A stretch of DNA of 64,000 bases, taken from Persicitalea jodogahamensis (GTDB taxonomy: Bacteria; Bacteroidota; Bacteroidia; Cytophagales; Spirosomataceae). Shown here in pieces: positions 15,761 to 25,832 of this stretch. Location: contig NZ_BMXF01000002.1 of assembly GCF_014651615.1 (NCBI RefSeq), forward strand, positions 1,206,677-1,270,676. The letters are read 5' to 3'. The translations under genes and the position numbers were made by a program. Numbering within the stretch: position 1 is the first letter of the stretch; the number at the start of each line of letters is the position of its first letter. A model generated the notes under the pieces. It saw only the letters and a program-made list of their open reading frames with translations. It did no database searches and had not been told where the DNA came from.

Positions 15761-17770
15761 ATGCATAAAATTTTTGCGATACTATTCTTACTGGTAGTTA
15801 ATACGAGAAGCATTTATGCCGGAATCAATATTTCCTTTCCCACAAAAAACACAGTTATCCAGCGTAGCCAGAATGACCGTGGCACGCTGAAGATCGGCGG
15901 CACACTCACATTACCTTACGATAAGCTGGAAGCAAGGCTTGTCGCCCTGGCTGACAACGGACAGAATACCGGAACCTGGATTTCCATGAGCGTTCCCGAT
16001 CGGCAGGGTGTATTCTTTGGTTCGATCGATGCCAAAGGCGGCTGGTATAAACTGGAAATCAGAGGGTTTTTGGGAGGGGTGGCCACTGACTCCGTCTCGG
16101 TACAGCCTTTGGGGATCGGGGAGGTTTTCCTGATTGCCGGGCACTCCAATGCGATGGGACTACCCAACCTGGGTGCCAAAGACGCAGTTGACAAGGTTGT
16201 GTCCTTCGATGCGCTCAACAAATCCCTTAGCATCGAAAACATTACGATTGCGCCCGATGCGCCTATGCCCGCACCGACATTTGAGCAATTGAAGGCATCG
16301 AATCGCATTTTTCCTTCGGGTGAGTCGGCCTGGTATTGGGGTGAGCTAGGATCTATGCTGGTAGCCCGACTTGGCGTTCCGGTATTGTTTATGAATGCAG
16401 GCTGGGCGGCCGCCAATTCAATCAACTGGCGGGAAACTGCCAATGGGCAGAATACGCAGAATATCTACGTGGGCAGAGACTGGCCCAACCGTCAGCCCTA
16501 CAGTAATTTCATCAACACGCTGCGCTACTACCATTCCTGGCTGGGCCTGAGGTCGGTTTTGTGGTTTCACGGGGAAAATGACGCTGTGCATCTGAAAATT
16601 TCGAAGGAGAATTATTATCAGAATATGCGAAGGCTGATCGAGAAAACGAATCAGGATTTTGGACGGGCGATTGGCTGGGCTGTCTCGCTTTGCAGCGTCA
16701 GCTATAATGCATCTGAACCTTACCTGCCAGTGATTGAAGCCCAAACTCAATTGGCCGAGACGCCCGGCCTGCGGGTGTGGCGGGGCCCTTACGCCGACAC
16801 TATCCAGGTACCTCGTCCGGCGCACGGCCATTTCGAAAACGTCCGGGGCGGTACGCAGGGCCTCACCCAAATGGCCCAGGCCTGGAACCGGAGCCTCACG
16901 GATGCCTACTTCAACCAGACACCTCCCTACACATCCAGCGGTTTTCTGCTTACGGGGGTAGTTCCGGGAGCAGCTTCACCCGGTCAGTCATTTCTGGTTT
17001 CCTTTTCCGCGCAGGGCGTGAATACTTTTCAGACCGAGGTTCAACTGCTAAGTCCGCAGGGGGATTTTCTGGCCGTAATCGGCACAGGTTTCCAAAGCCC
17101 CCTGCGGGCGACGCTACCCGCCGCGCTGCCTGAGGGTAGTTATCGCTTGCGTGTGGTGGCGCAAAGTCCGATGCTGCCCGGCAATGTTTCAGAATTGTTT
17201 CAGGTGGCAAATGGATTGCCCGCGCCCCAACTGGTCAGGTCGGTGGAAACGCAAGTCAACGGCAACCGGCTGGAAATCCACGCGCTTTTTGCCGCCCATC
17301 CCGATTTGGTGCAGATTACCGTCGAGCGCAGCGAGGATCGGGAAGTTTTCCAGGCAGTGGGGGACATTCCGCTGGTATTCGACAAGAACTCCTCGCGGCT
17401 GTACACGTTTGCTGATCTCGAGCCCCTGTCCCAAACTGCCTACTACCGCCTTCGGCTGCGCGAGCAATCTGGCCGGGTACAATACTCCCCTTCGATTGCG
17501 GTGTTTCAGGGCGACAACCCTCCGCCGTTCACTGCCTTCCCCAATCCTGCCTCAGCTGGCGAGCCTGTTTATTTACGTGCCGATCTCCCGCAGAATTTTG
17601 AATTCAGTTTCACCGACGCGCAGGGCAAAAAAATTCCCGCTGACCTTTCGGACAGCGGGATAATTGGGTTGCCGGTGCTGCGAGTTTCTCCCGCAATCTT
17701 ACCGGGTATGTACTTTTTACAAATCAAGACGGATCAGGCTACGCAAGTGCAACGCATCATGATTCGCTGA
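15761..17770 (+). CDS. T9SS-sorted SGNH/sialate O-acetylesterase-like protein
   Basis: The 669-aa protein has a signal peptide (MHKIFAILFLLVVNTRSIYA) and an SGNH domain of the sialate O-acetylesterase kind. The nucleophile block reads FLIAGHSNAMG near residue 124, where the family has GQSNMxG. SVLWFHGENDAVH near 268 matches the WxxGExD block. A jelly-roll-like middle part follows. The C-terminal ~75 residues (FTAFPNPASAGEPVYLRADLP to RIMIR) form a type A T9SS sorting domain, so the enzyme should be exported and held at the cell surface. The substrate is unproven. It may act with the sialic-acid-like functions at 45852-61224, but the two loci are far apart. Confidence 0.82.
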   Translation: MHKIFAILFLLVVNTRSIYAGINISFPTKNTVIQRSQNDRGTLKIGGTLTLPYDKLEARLVALADNGQNTGTWISMSVPDRQGVFFGSIDAKGGWYKLEIRGFLGGVATDSVSVQPLGIGEVFLIAGHSNAMGLPNLGAKDAVDKVVSFDALNKSLSIENITIAPDAPMPAPTFEQLKASNRIFPSGESAWYWGELGSMLVARLGVPVLFMNAGWAAANSINWRETANGQNTQNIYVGRDWPNRQPYSNFINTLRYYHSWLGLRSVLWFHGENDAVHLKISKENYYQNMRRLIEKTNQDFGRAIGWAVSLCSVSYNASEPYLPVIEAQTQLAETPGLRVWRGPYADTIQVPRPAHGHFENVRGGTQGLTQMAQAWNRSLTDAYFNQTPPYTSSGFLLTGVVPGAASPGQSFLVSFSAQGVNTFQTEVQLLSPQGDFLAVIGTGFQSPLRATLPAALPEGSYRLRVVAQSPMLPGNVSELFQVANGLPAPQLVRSVETQVNGNRLEIHALFAAHPDLVQITVERSEDREVFQAVGDIPLVFDKNSSRLYTFADLEPLSQTAYYRLRLREQSGRVQYSPSIAVFQGDNPPPFTAFPNPASAGEPVYLRADLPQNFEFSFTDAQGKKIPADLSDSGIIGLPVLRVSPAILPGMYFLQIKTDQATQVQRIMIR

Positions 17771-17777
17771 GCATGCC

Positions 17778-18629
17778 TTACACTTGACCCATAACTACCA
17801 TTTCTTCCATGGTGGGGCTGGGCTTGCCTCCATCGTCTTCCAGCGTGATGGCAAAGGCCACTGCATTGGGCGAGCTGTTTTTCATTCTTAACAACTTGCC
17901 CTGGAAGTCGTCGTCGAGCATGCCCATATCCACGGGCTTGCCGTCTACAATCGTCCACAGTTGATACTGCTTTCCGGTCGGTGGGGCGGGTAGATTCCGT
18001 ACGTCCAGCAGCACCTCGTTGGTTTTCTGATTCCATAGGGCTACCACCTCGCTGTTGGGTGCTTTTTCCAAACCCGGCATCTGCACGATCTTGACGTCCG
18101 GATTACGGTAGTTGGCGGCCAGTGCTTCGTTGTATTCAGCTCTTTGCTGCAAAGTGTTCGTCTGCTCGTTCAAGTTTTCCACTTGTGAAGCAAGTTGTTC
18201 GTTTTCGTCGCGTGCTGCCCCGTATTGGTAGGCTGCCCAGGCTCCGAAAATCGCCAGCAGTACGGAGGCGGCCACCGCCAGCCTTCCCCACAGGGGATGG
18301 ACGGTTGCTGTTTGGGGCTCAACGGAGCGTACTTCGTCATCAGCAGCCACATCGGGCGAAGTTTCGGTTGTACCGCCGTCATCTTCCGTAGCCATGGCTA
18401 CCGGACCAAATTTCATTTGGGCGAAAATAGTATCTTTCACCCGGCTGGGTACTGGTACTCCGTGTTGCAGAGCGTATTGTTCGAGTGCTTTTTCAATCAA
18501 CTCGAGTTCGGCCTTCAACTCGGGATATACCTGAGTGAGGCATTCGACTTCCTGTTTTTCCTGCGGAGAGACTATACCCAGCGCGTACTCTTCCAGGATT
18601 CCTGAATCTATGTAGGCTGAGATGTTCAT
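17778..18629 (-). CDS. Anti-sigma factor, RskA family
   Basis: The 283-aa protein has a cytoplasmic anti-sigma domain at residues 1-75 (MNISAYIDSGILEEYALGIVSPQEK). A single transmembrane helix follows at about 117-136 (RLAVAASVLLAIFGAWAAYQ), then a short coiled coil (~140-165). The C-terminal periplasmic RskA domain is at about 170-283, with PTGKQYQLWTIVDGKPVDMG. It would hold the ECF sigma factor inactive until an envelope signal. Its ATG overlaps the stop of the sigma gene by 4 bp (18626-18629), which implies translational coupling. Confidence 0.92.
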   Translation of the reverse strand: MNISAYIDSGILEEYALGIVSPQEKQEVECLTQVYPELKAELELIEKALEQYALQHGVPVPSRVKDTIFAQMKFGPVAMATEDDGGTTETSPDVAADDEVRSVEPQTATVHPLWGRLAVAASVLLAIFGAWAAYQYGAARDENEQLASQVENLNEQTNTLQQRAEYNEALAANYRNPDVKIVQMPGLEKAPNSEVVALWNQKTNEVLLDVRNLPAPPTGKQYQLWTIVDGKPVDMGMLDDDFQGKLLRMKNSSPNAVAFAITLEDDGGKPSPTMEEMVVMGQV

Positions 18630-19171
18630 ATTTTAAAATAGTGTTTAAGGTCCTTCAACGCAGTTCTGATACGTGATTTGACCGTGCCCAAAGGTACGTC
18701 GAGTTCTTTCGAGGCTTCTTCCTGGGTATAACCCTGGAAATAAACCAAGTCCAATAGGATTTTCCTTTCGGGCCGTAATGTGTCCACCAATGCTTTCAAA
18801 TCCAGCGTAGAGGGGGAGGGTTGGTACGTGGCGTTCTGATCGGTACGGTCGAGATTTTCCGATATATCATCCATGCCGGGCTTGCGCTTTTCCGATCGGA
18901 CGGCATCGATCGCGCTGTTGCGTGCGATGTTCAGCATCCAGGTAAAGAGCCGGCCCTTTGCAGGATCATACGACGAGATATTCTTCCATATCTTCAGAAA
19001 GGCGTCTTGCATGACGTCTTCCGCTTTCTCATTATCTCGTAAGACTTTGGTTATCACACTGAACAGGGCACCGGAATAGTGTTCGTAAAGATATTCGAAC
19101 GCTACCCGATCATTCTGTTTCAGCGAATCCACCAAGTCTTCTTCCGAATAGTTGGGTTTTTGGGTCGCCAA
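18626..19171 (-). CDS. ECF RNA polymerase sigma factor (SigK-like)
   Basis: The 181-aa protein has region 2 at residues ~20-90 (FEYLYEHYSGALFSVITKVL, VMQDAFLKIWKNI and TWMLNIARNSAIDAVR). Region 4 is at ~120-178 (LDLVYFQGYTQEEASKELDV, GTVKSRIRTALKDLK). It pairs with the membrane anti-sigma factor encoded immediately downstream with a 4-bp overlap. The target regulon cannot be read from this window. A 472-bp upstream gap separates it from the divergent amidohydrolase. Confidence 0.94.
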   Translation of the reverse strand: MATQKPNYSEEDLVDSLKQNDRVAFEYLYEHYSGALFSVITKVLRDNEKAEDVMQDAFLKIWKNISSYDPAKGRLFTWMLNIARNSAIDAVRSEKRKPGMDDISENLDRTDQNATYQPSPSTLDLKALVDTLRPERKILLDLVYFQGYTQEEASKELDVPLGTVKSRIRTALKDLKHYFKI

Positions 19172-19643
19172 GGGTTATAAACGTTTTTTTATGGAGAGGG
19201 GCAATCTAATCATTTTTACGAAAAAAATAGTTCTTCCGAAGGCATTTCGCCGATAGAAAACAGAAACGCAGGCCTGCTTTCTTCCATTTCCCGATTAGAT
19301 GTACCGTGAGTCGCCTTTCGCATAAGACGAGTTACGGACGAGGAGCAGAGGGCGAGGGTACCGCTCAAGCTTCTGTTCCGGGTTCATATACGCAGCAGCA
19401 TAGGGGTTTGGATTAATCAGGAGTTTAATGTTTATGAATTATTTTCGGTTTATCATATTCTTTGATCTGTAAATCAATAAGATGTGCCAAGTACAAGCTG
19501 ACTAATACGAAAATTTGATAGGAATACCCTATGCCATATTTTGTTTTATTAGGCATTCAATAGGGCTATTTCCCTTCTTTAGAAGTGATTATTTGCAGTA
19601 TCTTGCCATGGTACTTTATACCAAATCTAAAATTTTAATCTTT
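19172..19643. other. Divergent intergenic region
   Basis: This 472-bp gap lies between the ECF sigma gene (minus) and the amidohydrolase gene (plus). Nothing coding is supported. It must hold both promoters; the only clear motif is TATCTTGCC at 19599-19607. Confidence 0.5.
19599..19607 (+). promoter_or_regulatory. TATCTTGCC motif, candidate -7 element
   Basis: An exact copy of the nonamer seen at 7589 and 43374. It ends 36 nt before the preferred ATG of the amidohydrolase (19644), which argues against the longer upstream frame starting at 19515. Confidence 0.45.
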
Positions 19644-20921
19644 ATGAAGAAAAGTTTCCTCTTAGCACTCATTCTACTGGCTGTGAAGGTGAGTTTTGGT
19701 CAGCGCACTGTGATTCATTGCGGCAACCTCTTTGATGCCAGTAAAGGTACTTTGCAGTCGCAGATGACAATTGTGGTCGAGAAAAACAGGATCACTTCTG
19801 TGGAGAAAGGCTACTCACGAACCTCGGGGAGCGATAATGTTGTCGACCTGAAGACTAGCTACGTACTCCCGGGCCTGATCGATATGCACGTTCACCTCGA
19901 AAGCGAAACCCGCCGGGGCGGTTCCTACGACCGTTTCACCCAGAATCCACCCGATGTTGCTTTTCAGGCCGCCAAGTATGCCAAGACTACGCTTATGGCT
20001 GGCTTCACTACCGTCCGTGACCTGGGCGGAAGCGGTGTCAACATCGCCCTGCGGAACGCGATCAACCGGGGCGTTGCCGACGGCCCGCGGATAATCACGG
20101 CAGGAAAGTCCATCGCCACCACGGGAGGGCACGCCGACCCGACCAATGGCTACCGTCGCGACCTGATGGGCGACCCCGGGCCAATGGAAGGCGTTATCAA
20201 TGGCGTGGACGACGCCCGAAAGGCGATTCGCCAGCGCTACAAGGATGGGTCGGATGTAATCAAGATCACCGCCACGGGCGGGGTGCTGTCCAACGCCAAG
20301 GACGGGCAGGGGCCGCAGTTCACCGACGAGGAGATGAAGGCCATCGTACAGACCGCCAAAGATTATGGTTTCAACGTGGCGGCCCACGCCCACGGGGCCG
20401 AGGGCATGAAGCGCGCCATCCGGGCGGGCGTACAAACCATCGAGCACGGTACGCTCATGGACGACGAGGCCATCGCCCTATTTAAAGAGTACGGCACTTA
20501 CTACGTGCCTACCATCATCGCCGGACGTACCGCTGCCGACTCGGCTAAAATCATGGGGTACTATCCGCCACTCGTTACACCTAAGGCCTTGGCCATCGGC
20601 CCCAAAATTCAGGCGACCTTCACCAAAGCGTACAAAGCAGGAGTCAACATTGCCTTCGGTACCGACGCGGGTGTTTATCCGCATGGCTACAATGCCAAGG
20701 AGTTTGCGTATATGGTAGAAGGAGGGATGCCCGCCGCCGAAGCCATTCAATCCGCTACTGTTACCAATGCCAAAGTTCTCGGCATGAGTGACGAAATCGG
20801 TACAATTGAACCCGGCAAATACGCGGATATTATCGCTGTAAAAGAGAATCCTTTGCAGGATGTCAAGTCATTACAGAACGTGATTTTCGTGATGAAAAAC
20901 GGTACGATATACAAACAATAA
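19644..20921 (+). CDS. Exported metal-dependent amidohydrolase
   Basis: From the ATG at 19644 the 425-aa product has a signal peptide (MKKSFLLALILLAVKVSFGQ). It is an amidohydrolase-superfamily TIM barrel of the prolidase/imidazolonepropionase-like group. The metal motif HxH is at residues 82 and 84 (LPGLIDMHVHLE). A lysine in DVIKITATGG, AAHAHG and TIEHGT supply further ligands, and GTDAG supplies the catalytic Asp. The C terminus (GTIEPGKYADIIAVKENPL) is typical. Members include Xaa-Pro dipeptidases and related periplasmic hydrolases; the substrate cannot be fixed. Confidence 0.88.
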   Translation: MKKSFLLALILLAVKVSFGQRTVIHCGNLFDASKGTLQSQMTIVVEKNRITSVEKGYSRTSGSDNVVDLKTSYVLPGLIDMHVHLESETRRGGSYDRFTQNPPDVAFQAAKYAKTTLMAGFTTVRDLGGSGVNIALRNAINRGVADGPRIITAGKSIATTGGHADPTNGYRRDLMGDPGPMEGVINGVDDARKAIRQRYKDGSDVIKITATGGVLSNAKDGQGPQFTDEEMKAIVQTAKDYGFNVAAHAHGAEGMKRAIRAGVQTIEHGTLMDDEAIALFKEYGTYYVPTIIAGRTAADSAKIMGYYPPLVTPKALAIGPKIQATFTKAYKAGVNIAFGTDAGVYPHGYNAKEFAYMVEGGMPAAEAIQSATVTNAKVLGMSDEIGTIEPGKYADIIAVKENPLQDVKSLQNVIFVMKNGTIYKQ

Positions 20922-21760
20922 GGTGCACCAGCCACAAGTACTTTTGCGTACGCCGGAATGAGGGCTTCTCAAACGTACTCATCAGAAGGAACTTACAGCG
21001 TTATCGCGTTTTTTATATCGAATCACGTCGATAATTGTTCATGTTTCTGAACATCCTGATTTACAACCTATATCTATTTAATATGACAGGGTACTTTGAG
21101 CAGTGAAATTACATTTGACCGCTCGAAGTACCCTGTCGTATTTGTATGCCATCAACAGTATTATTTTGATGTTTTTATTAAAGTATAATCTATGATTTAA
21201 GTCACTGAAATATAACACAAATCTACATAGCCATATGTATGATAATTATGTCAACAATAGTTGGATATCCTGGCTGCTTTTTTAAGCATCTAACTCTAAC
21301 AATAAAAAAATCTTAAACTTTTTTTATTGTTTTCTTCTCCTGAATTAACCAAAATTTACAAAGTGTCTGCTTGGCTGCTCTTGGTATACAAACGGGCTAA
21401 ATATTGATAAAAATATCGAATTATGCGATGATTTAGACGATTAATTAGCTTTTGGCATACTAATTGATATATTAAAAAGAGCTACATAAGCACTAACCGT
21501 GCCAAAATAATTTAAAAAATATTAATTACATATCCAGCTTAAATAACTGCTATCCAGGCTTTGATATGTAGATAGGATTCCCAATATTTGTGACCATATA
21601 GTAGGAAACGCCCCCATAAGAAGACCTGTTACATAAGACACACACGCTCGTAAGAACACACACACATCTTTGAAGTAGACACACACAATGTTGAAGAAAA
21701 GCTGATTTTAGAAAACCTAATTTCATTAATTCTGTATCAACCTTTTACGTCTCTTTCATT
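20922..21760. other. Long AT-rich leader region before the first T9SS cassette
   Basis: This 839-bp region has no supported gene. It contains a large hairpin (21086-21136), a strongly AT-rich middle part (21180-21540), and three short CA tracts near the 3' end (21638-21645, 21656-21666, 21679-21687). Position suggests a long promoter/leader for the gene at 21761. Confidence 0.55.
21086..21136. repeat. 16-bp inverted repeat with 19-nt loop
   Basis: ACAGGGTACTTTGAGC (21086-21101) is matched by GCTCGAAGTACCCTGT (21121-21136) with one mismatch. There is no strong U tract after it on either strand. It lies 165 bp beyond the amidohydrolase stop and could be a terminator-like or regulatory RNA structure. 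Confidence 0.7.
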
Positions 21761-24700
21761 ATGGGTTCCACGCGACGCATCCGCCAGGAGTGCTATGTCT
21801 ATTTAGTATTCCTTCTACTCGGGATAATCTCCTTCCTTCCCCAAAAATCTTTCGCCCAGAACGGCGCACCCTGTTATATGCCGCTGATTGGGCCGGGTAC
21901 TACTGCTGCTCCGGTCGGTGGAAGTGTTGTTCAGATAGGCTTTACCACTGGTAATGGAATTGAAAACCTGACAGACGGTAATACGGGAAACTACGCTGAA
22001 ATTGCTAACCTGCTAACAGCGGCTTCTGATCAGGGTGTGAGCGTTGCGGATGCCAACACGACTTACCCGTCGGGTTTTTACGCGGGCTATGTTGTGGAGC
22101 TTGGAAGCAATGGCTTATTGAGTGCCCGTGCTTTGGAAGGCCTTCAAGTACAGACATATAATAACGGCGCACCGGCTGAATCACGTACTTTTTCAACCGG
22201 ACTTGGTGTCACACTACTTTCCGGTGGCTCACCTGGCAAGGTTTACCTTAGTTTCAAGACAGCTCAGCCTTTTGACGAAGTTCGCTTAGTTAGAGGTACT
22301 TTGGCCAATTTGACAGCTGCCAATTCCTTAAAGATATATTATGCAACTGCCTTTGATCCTGCATGCGGGACATTGGATAACAACAATATCTGTGAAGATC
22401 AGATCGCGGGGAACCAAACCGTTGTTAACTTCAATCCGGGTCTTCTGAATGCTCTGGCTACACTCGCTAATCCTGGTAACATTACAGATGGCGATAAGAA
22501 AACTTTTGCCAGTTTGGCTTTACCAGTAGGCACTGGTCTGCTTTCATCTCCCCCCTATGTTGGTGTCAAAAGTCTTCAAACCATCTATCCGGCAAATGGG
22601 CGGGTCGGATTTGTCATTCAACAGGAAGCCAGTTTGCTAAGCACCGATGTGTTGAGCAATTTGAGGATTCAAACTTACCTACACGGAGAACTGAGAGAGG
22701 ATGTTGCTCTGAATAGTAGTGGGACGCTAGTAGGAGTTGCCGCGCTTGGCGGCACCGATCCGGTACAGAAGGTATCGATTCCTACAACCCTCTCTTACAA
22801 TGAAGTAAGACTGGTTGTGGCACAAACGGCATCTATTAATGTGGGTGTTTTACGAATATACTATGCCTTTGAAAGTGGGAGCACTTGTTCTGATTGTCAG
22901 GATCTTCTGGCGTCTGGCGGAGCGTATCCGGGTGCTGCTATCGTGAATGACGGCAACCGAACGGGGGGGAGCTCTTGTCTTGGCCTTGGTTCTGCGAGGG
23001 TAGATGATGAGAACCTAGTGGTGAATGGAGATTATACAGATTATGGTAGAATTCGTCCACCTTTCTTAGGTGTTGGATGTGAAGGTAGCATTTCTGTACG
23101 CACAACAGGCGATGCTCCTTACACCATTATACCAGCCAATGCTTTTGCCGGTTTCGTAGTGAGCAAAAACGGAAACCTGCTGGATTTGGGTGTACTGGGT
23201 GGACTTCGCATTCGAACCTACCTAGATGGAAACTTGCGGGATGATTCCAATGCCAGTGGGATTTCTCTAGTGGGTCTATCGGTTCTCTCTAACGGAACGG
23301 GGCTTACCAAGGTAGGCATCAAAACTACCCAGTCGTTTGACGAAATACGTATCACTGTTGATTTTGGCGTGCTGGGTACCTTCGCTACCTCAGATGCAGT
23401 TCGAGTGTATTACGCCTTTGTACAACGTGACGATGACAATGATGGAGTACTAGATTGTAACGAAGTATGTAAGGATCCTCTTAATACTGGAGATGACTCC
23501 GTGGATTCTGACGGCGACGGCATTCCTGACGACTGTGAAACGTGTAATGCAGTGAATAACAAATCGGCTACTATCGATACAGATGGCGACGGCCTGTTCA
23601 ATAACTGCGACATTGATAGTGACAACGACGGAATTCCCGACACGATCGAGGATACCAATAATGATGGCGATCCCAACAACGACGACCAGGACGGCGATGG
23701 AATACCCAACTACCTCGACCTTGACAGTGATAATGACGGTATCCTAGACCTATACGAATCGGGTCTGACGCCAGCCCAAATCAGCGCCAATGATCCTGAT
23801 GGAAATGGTGTTCTGAATGGTCAGAATCCGGTTGCGGTGGCAACACCAAGAGATACCGACGGCGATGGTGTACCTGACTACCTCGATCTGGACAGTGACA
23901 ACGATGGTATCAAAGACCTCATCGAAAGTGGCTACACTGGTCTGACCGATGTCAATAACGATGGCGTGGTGGACGGTCCTGATGCCGACAACGATGGTAT
24001 TCAGGATAGCGCTGATGGCAACGATGGAACGTTTGGTACAGATAATTTGACGGCACCGAAAAATACGGATGGCGACAATGCACCTGACTACCGTGACCTT
24101 GATAGCGACAACGACGGCATCAAAGATTTGACCGAAAGCGGTCGCCCTGATCTGGGTACACTCGATGCCAACAATGACGGTGTGCTGGATGGTGCGGATG
24201 CTGACGGAGACGGTATCCGCGACAATGTGGATACTGCTGACGACACCTTCGGTTCACCTGAGGTCATCACCTTTGCTGATACCGATAGTGATTCGGTACC
24301 AAACTACCTCGACCTGGATAGCGACAATGATGGCATCAAGGATCTGTACGAGAGCGGCCTGACTGGCTTTACCGATGCTGACAATAACGGTGTGGTCGAC
24401 AATGGAACGGACTCTGACAACGACGGTATTCAGGACAGTGTCGATACTGCGACTGGTGCCTTCGGGTCACCGGGTGCTGCCCTCAAAGACAGTGACAGTG
24501 ACACTGTGCCCAACTACCTCGATCTCGACAGCGACAACGATGGTATTAAAGATCTGTACGAGAGCGGTATACCCAACCCAGGCAGCTTTGATTCGGACAA
24601 GAACGGCGTAATCGACGTGGTAGCTGACACCGACAATGACGGTATTCAGGACAGTGTCGACGAACAGGACAACGCCTTCGGCTCAGATGATCTGGCAGCG

Positions 24701-25798
24701 CCGATCGATACCGATGGCGACGGTGCGCCCGATGCTAACGACCTCGACAGCGACAATGACAGCATCAACGACATCATTGAAAATGGCGATCCCGCTATTA
24801 TAGACGGGAACAACAACGGAATGGTAGAAGGCACGGATGCCGATGGCGATGGTATTCTTGGCACTGCCGATACCAACGATGGAGTATTCGGCTCGGTCAA
24901 TAACGTCCCGACGCCTGTAAACTCCGACAATGATCCACTACCGAACTTCCAGGATTTGGATAGCGACAACGATTCAGTCAGCGACCTTGTGGAAGGTGGT
25001 GACCCTAACGCTACCGATTCGCCAGAAGATGGAGTGGTGGATGGCCCCGACAGCGACGGGGATGGTATTCAGGATAGCGTGGATGGTGCACCCAACACGT
25101 TCGGTGATGCCAACAGCCCCGCTCCGCAGGACTCGGACCCTGTCAACAACGATGGTCCCGACTATATCGACACGGACAGTGATGGAGATGGTACGAATGA
25201 TATTGTGGAAAATGGCAACGGCAACCTCGACCAGGCAAACGGTGGCGATGGCGAGATCGATGACACTACCGATGCCGACAATGATGGTATTGCCGATGTA
25301 GTGGATGAGAAGCTTAATGAATTTGGCGGATTGAGCCAGACGGCTGGTACCCCTGACCTGACGCCGTCTATATTCTCAAACGGGGCGACCTACAACGGCG
25401 GCGATCAGAAAGACGTGGTGGTCACCATCTACAACGTGGGCACTGCCCCCACCTCGGGTCCGGTCACCTTCGAGATAAACAAGATCACCCCGTCCTTCAC
25501 CATAGCGGTCGATCCAAACGCCACCTCCTCCAACGTGACTGACCACACCGCCGTGGCCAATGGCGAATGGACATTCAACGAAGAGTTTGCGCGCTATCTG
25601 GTGACATTGAACGCCGGGCTTTCCATCCCCGCGGGCGGCAGCAAGGAAATCGTGATCCAGGTGAGTGCGAGCACCACCCCGAACGCGGCGGCCACCATTA
25701 CGGCAAGGGTCTTCAACGGGACGGGCGGCGGCGAGACGCCGGTCAACAACAACCTTACAGTCTACCGGATAGGCATCAACAGTTCAAGCAACAATTAA
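21761..25798 (+). CDS. Large exported thrombospondin type-3 repeat surface protein
   Basis: The 1345-aa protein starts with a signal region (VYLVFLLLGIISFLPQKSFAQ). Residues ~40-555 hold three related ~150-aa blocks with TDGNTGNYAEI or similar near the start and FDEVRLV...IYYA at the end. Residues ~556-1190 are Asp/Asn-rich, calcium-binding thrombospondin type-3 repeats. About eight units of 70-75 aa contain variants of LDLDSDNDGIKDLYESG, DADNDGIQDSVD and FGS. Residues ~1198-1345 form a beta-sandwich-like domain beginning TPDLTPSIFSNG, which recurs in the protein at 32137. No T9SS sorting domain is present here; one is carried by the next gene, 34 bp downstream. It is probably a calcium-stiffened stalk or adhesin. 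Confidence 0.88.
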   Translation: MGSTRRIRQECYVYLVFLLLGIISFLPQKSFAQNGAPCYMPLIGPGTTAAPVGGSVVQIGFTTGNGIENLTDGNTGNYAEIANLLTAASDQGVSVADANTTYPSGFYAGYVVELGSNGLLSARALEGLQVQTYNNGAPAESRTFSTGLGVTLLSGGSPGKVYLSFKTAQPFDEVRLVRGTLANLTAANSLKIYYATAFDPACGTLDNNNICEDQIAGNQTVVNFNPGLLNALATLANPGNITDGDKKTFASLALPVGTGLLSSPPYVGVKSLQTIYPANGRVGFVIQQEASLLSTDVLSNLRIQTYLHGELREDVALNSSGTLVGVAALGGTDPVQKVSIPTTLSYNEVRLVVAQTASINVGVLRIYYAFESGSTCSDCQDLLASGGAYPGAAIVNDGNRTGGSSCLGLGSARVDDENLVVNGDYTDYGRIRPPFLGVGCEGSISVRTTGDAPYTIIPANAFAGFVVSKNGNLLDLGVLGGLRIRTYLDGNLRDDSNASGISLVGLSVLSNGTGLTKVGIKTTQSFDEIRITVDFGVLGTFATSDAVRVYYAFVQRDDDNDGVLDCNEVCKDPLNTGDDSVDSDGDGIPDDCETCNAVNNKSATIDTDGDGLFNNCDIDSDNDGIPDTIEDTNNDGDPNNDDQDGDGIPNYLDLDSDNDGILDLYESGLTPAQISANDPDGNGVLNGQNPVAVATPRDTDGDGVPDYLDLDSDNDGIKDLIESGYTGLTDVNNDGVVDGPDADNDGIQDSADGNDGTFGTDNLTAPKNTDGDNAPDYRDLDSDNDGIKDLTESGRPDLGTLDANNDGVLDGADADGDGIRDNVDTADDTFGSPEVITFADTDSDSVPNYLDLDSDNDGIKDLYESGLTGFTDADNNGVVDNGTDSDNDGIQDSVDTATGAFGSPGAALKDSDSDTVPNYLDLDSDNDGIKDLYESGIPNPGSFDSDKNGVIDVVADTDNDGIQDSVDEQDNAFGSDDLAAPIDTDGDGAPDANDLDSDNDSINDIIENGDPAIIDGNNNGMVEGTDADGDGILGTADTNDGVFGSVNNVPTPVNSDNDPLPNFQDLDSDNDSVSDLVEGGDPNATDSPEDGVVDGPDSDGDGIQDSVDGAPNTFGDANSPAPQDSDPVNNDGPDYIDTDSDGDGTNDIVENGNGNLDQANGGDGEIDDTTDADNDGIADVVDEKLNEFGGLSQTAGTPDLTPSIFSNGATYNGGDQKDVVVTIYNVGTAPTSGPVTFEINKITPSFTIAVDPNATSSNVTDHTAVANGEWTFNEEFARYLVTLNAGLSIPAGGSKEIVIQVSASTTPNAAATITARVFNGTGGGETPVNNNLTVYRIGINSSSNN

Positions 25799-25832
25799 TT
25801 CACTCACGCAAGCAATAGTCAATTCACTCCCA

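Noticed and set aside
19515..19643. Upstream extension of the amidohydrolase gene
   Set aside because: It would put the signal peptide inside the protein and overlaps the TATCTTGCC motif.
23428..25330. Long minus-strand frames across the thrombospondin repeats
   Set aside because: They are Ser/Pro-rich shadows of the Asp-rich repeats on the plus strand.
21761..25798. Frameshift splitting one protein from the T9SS gene at 25833
   Set aside because: The second gene has its own signal peptide, and the same two-gene split is seen in cassette 2, so the division is real.
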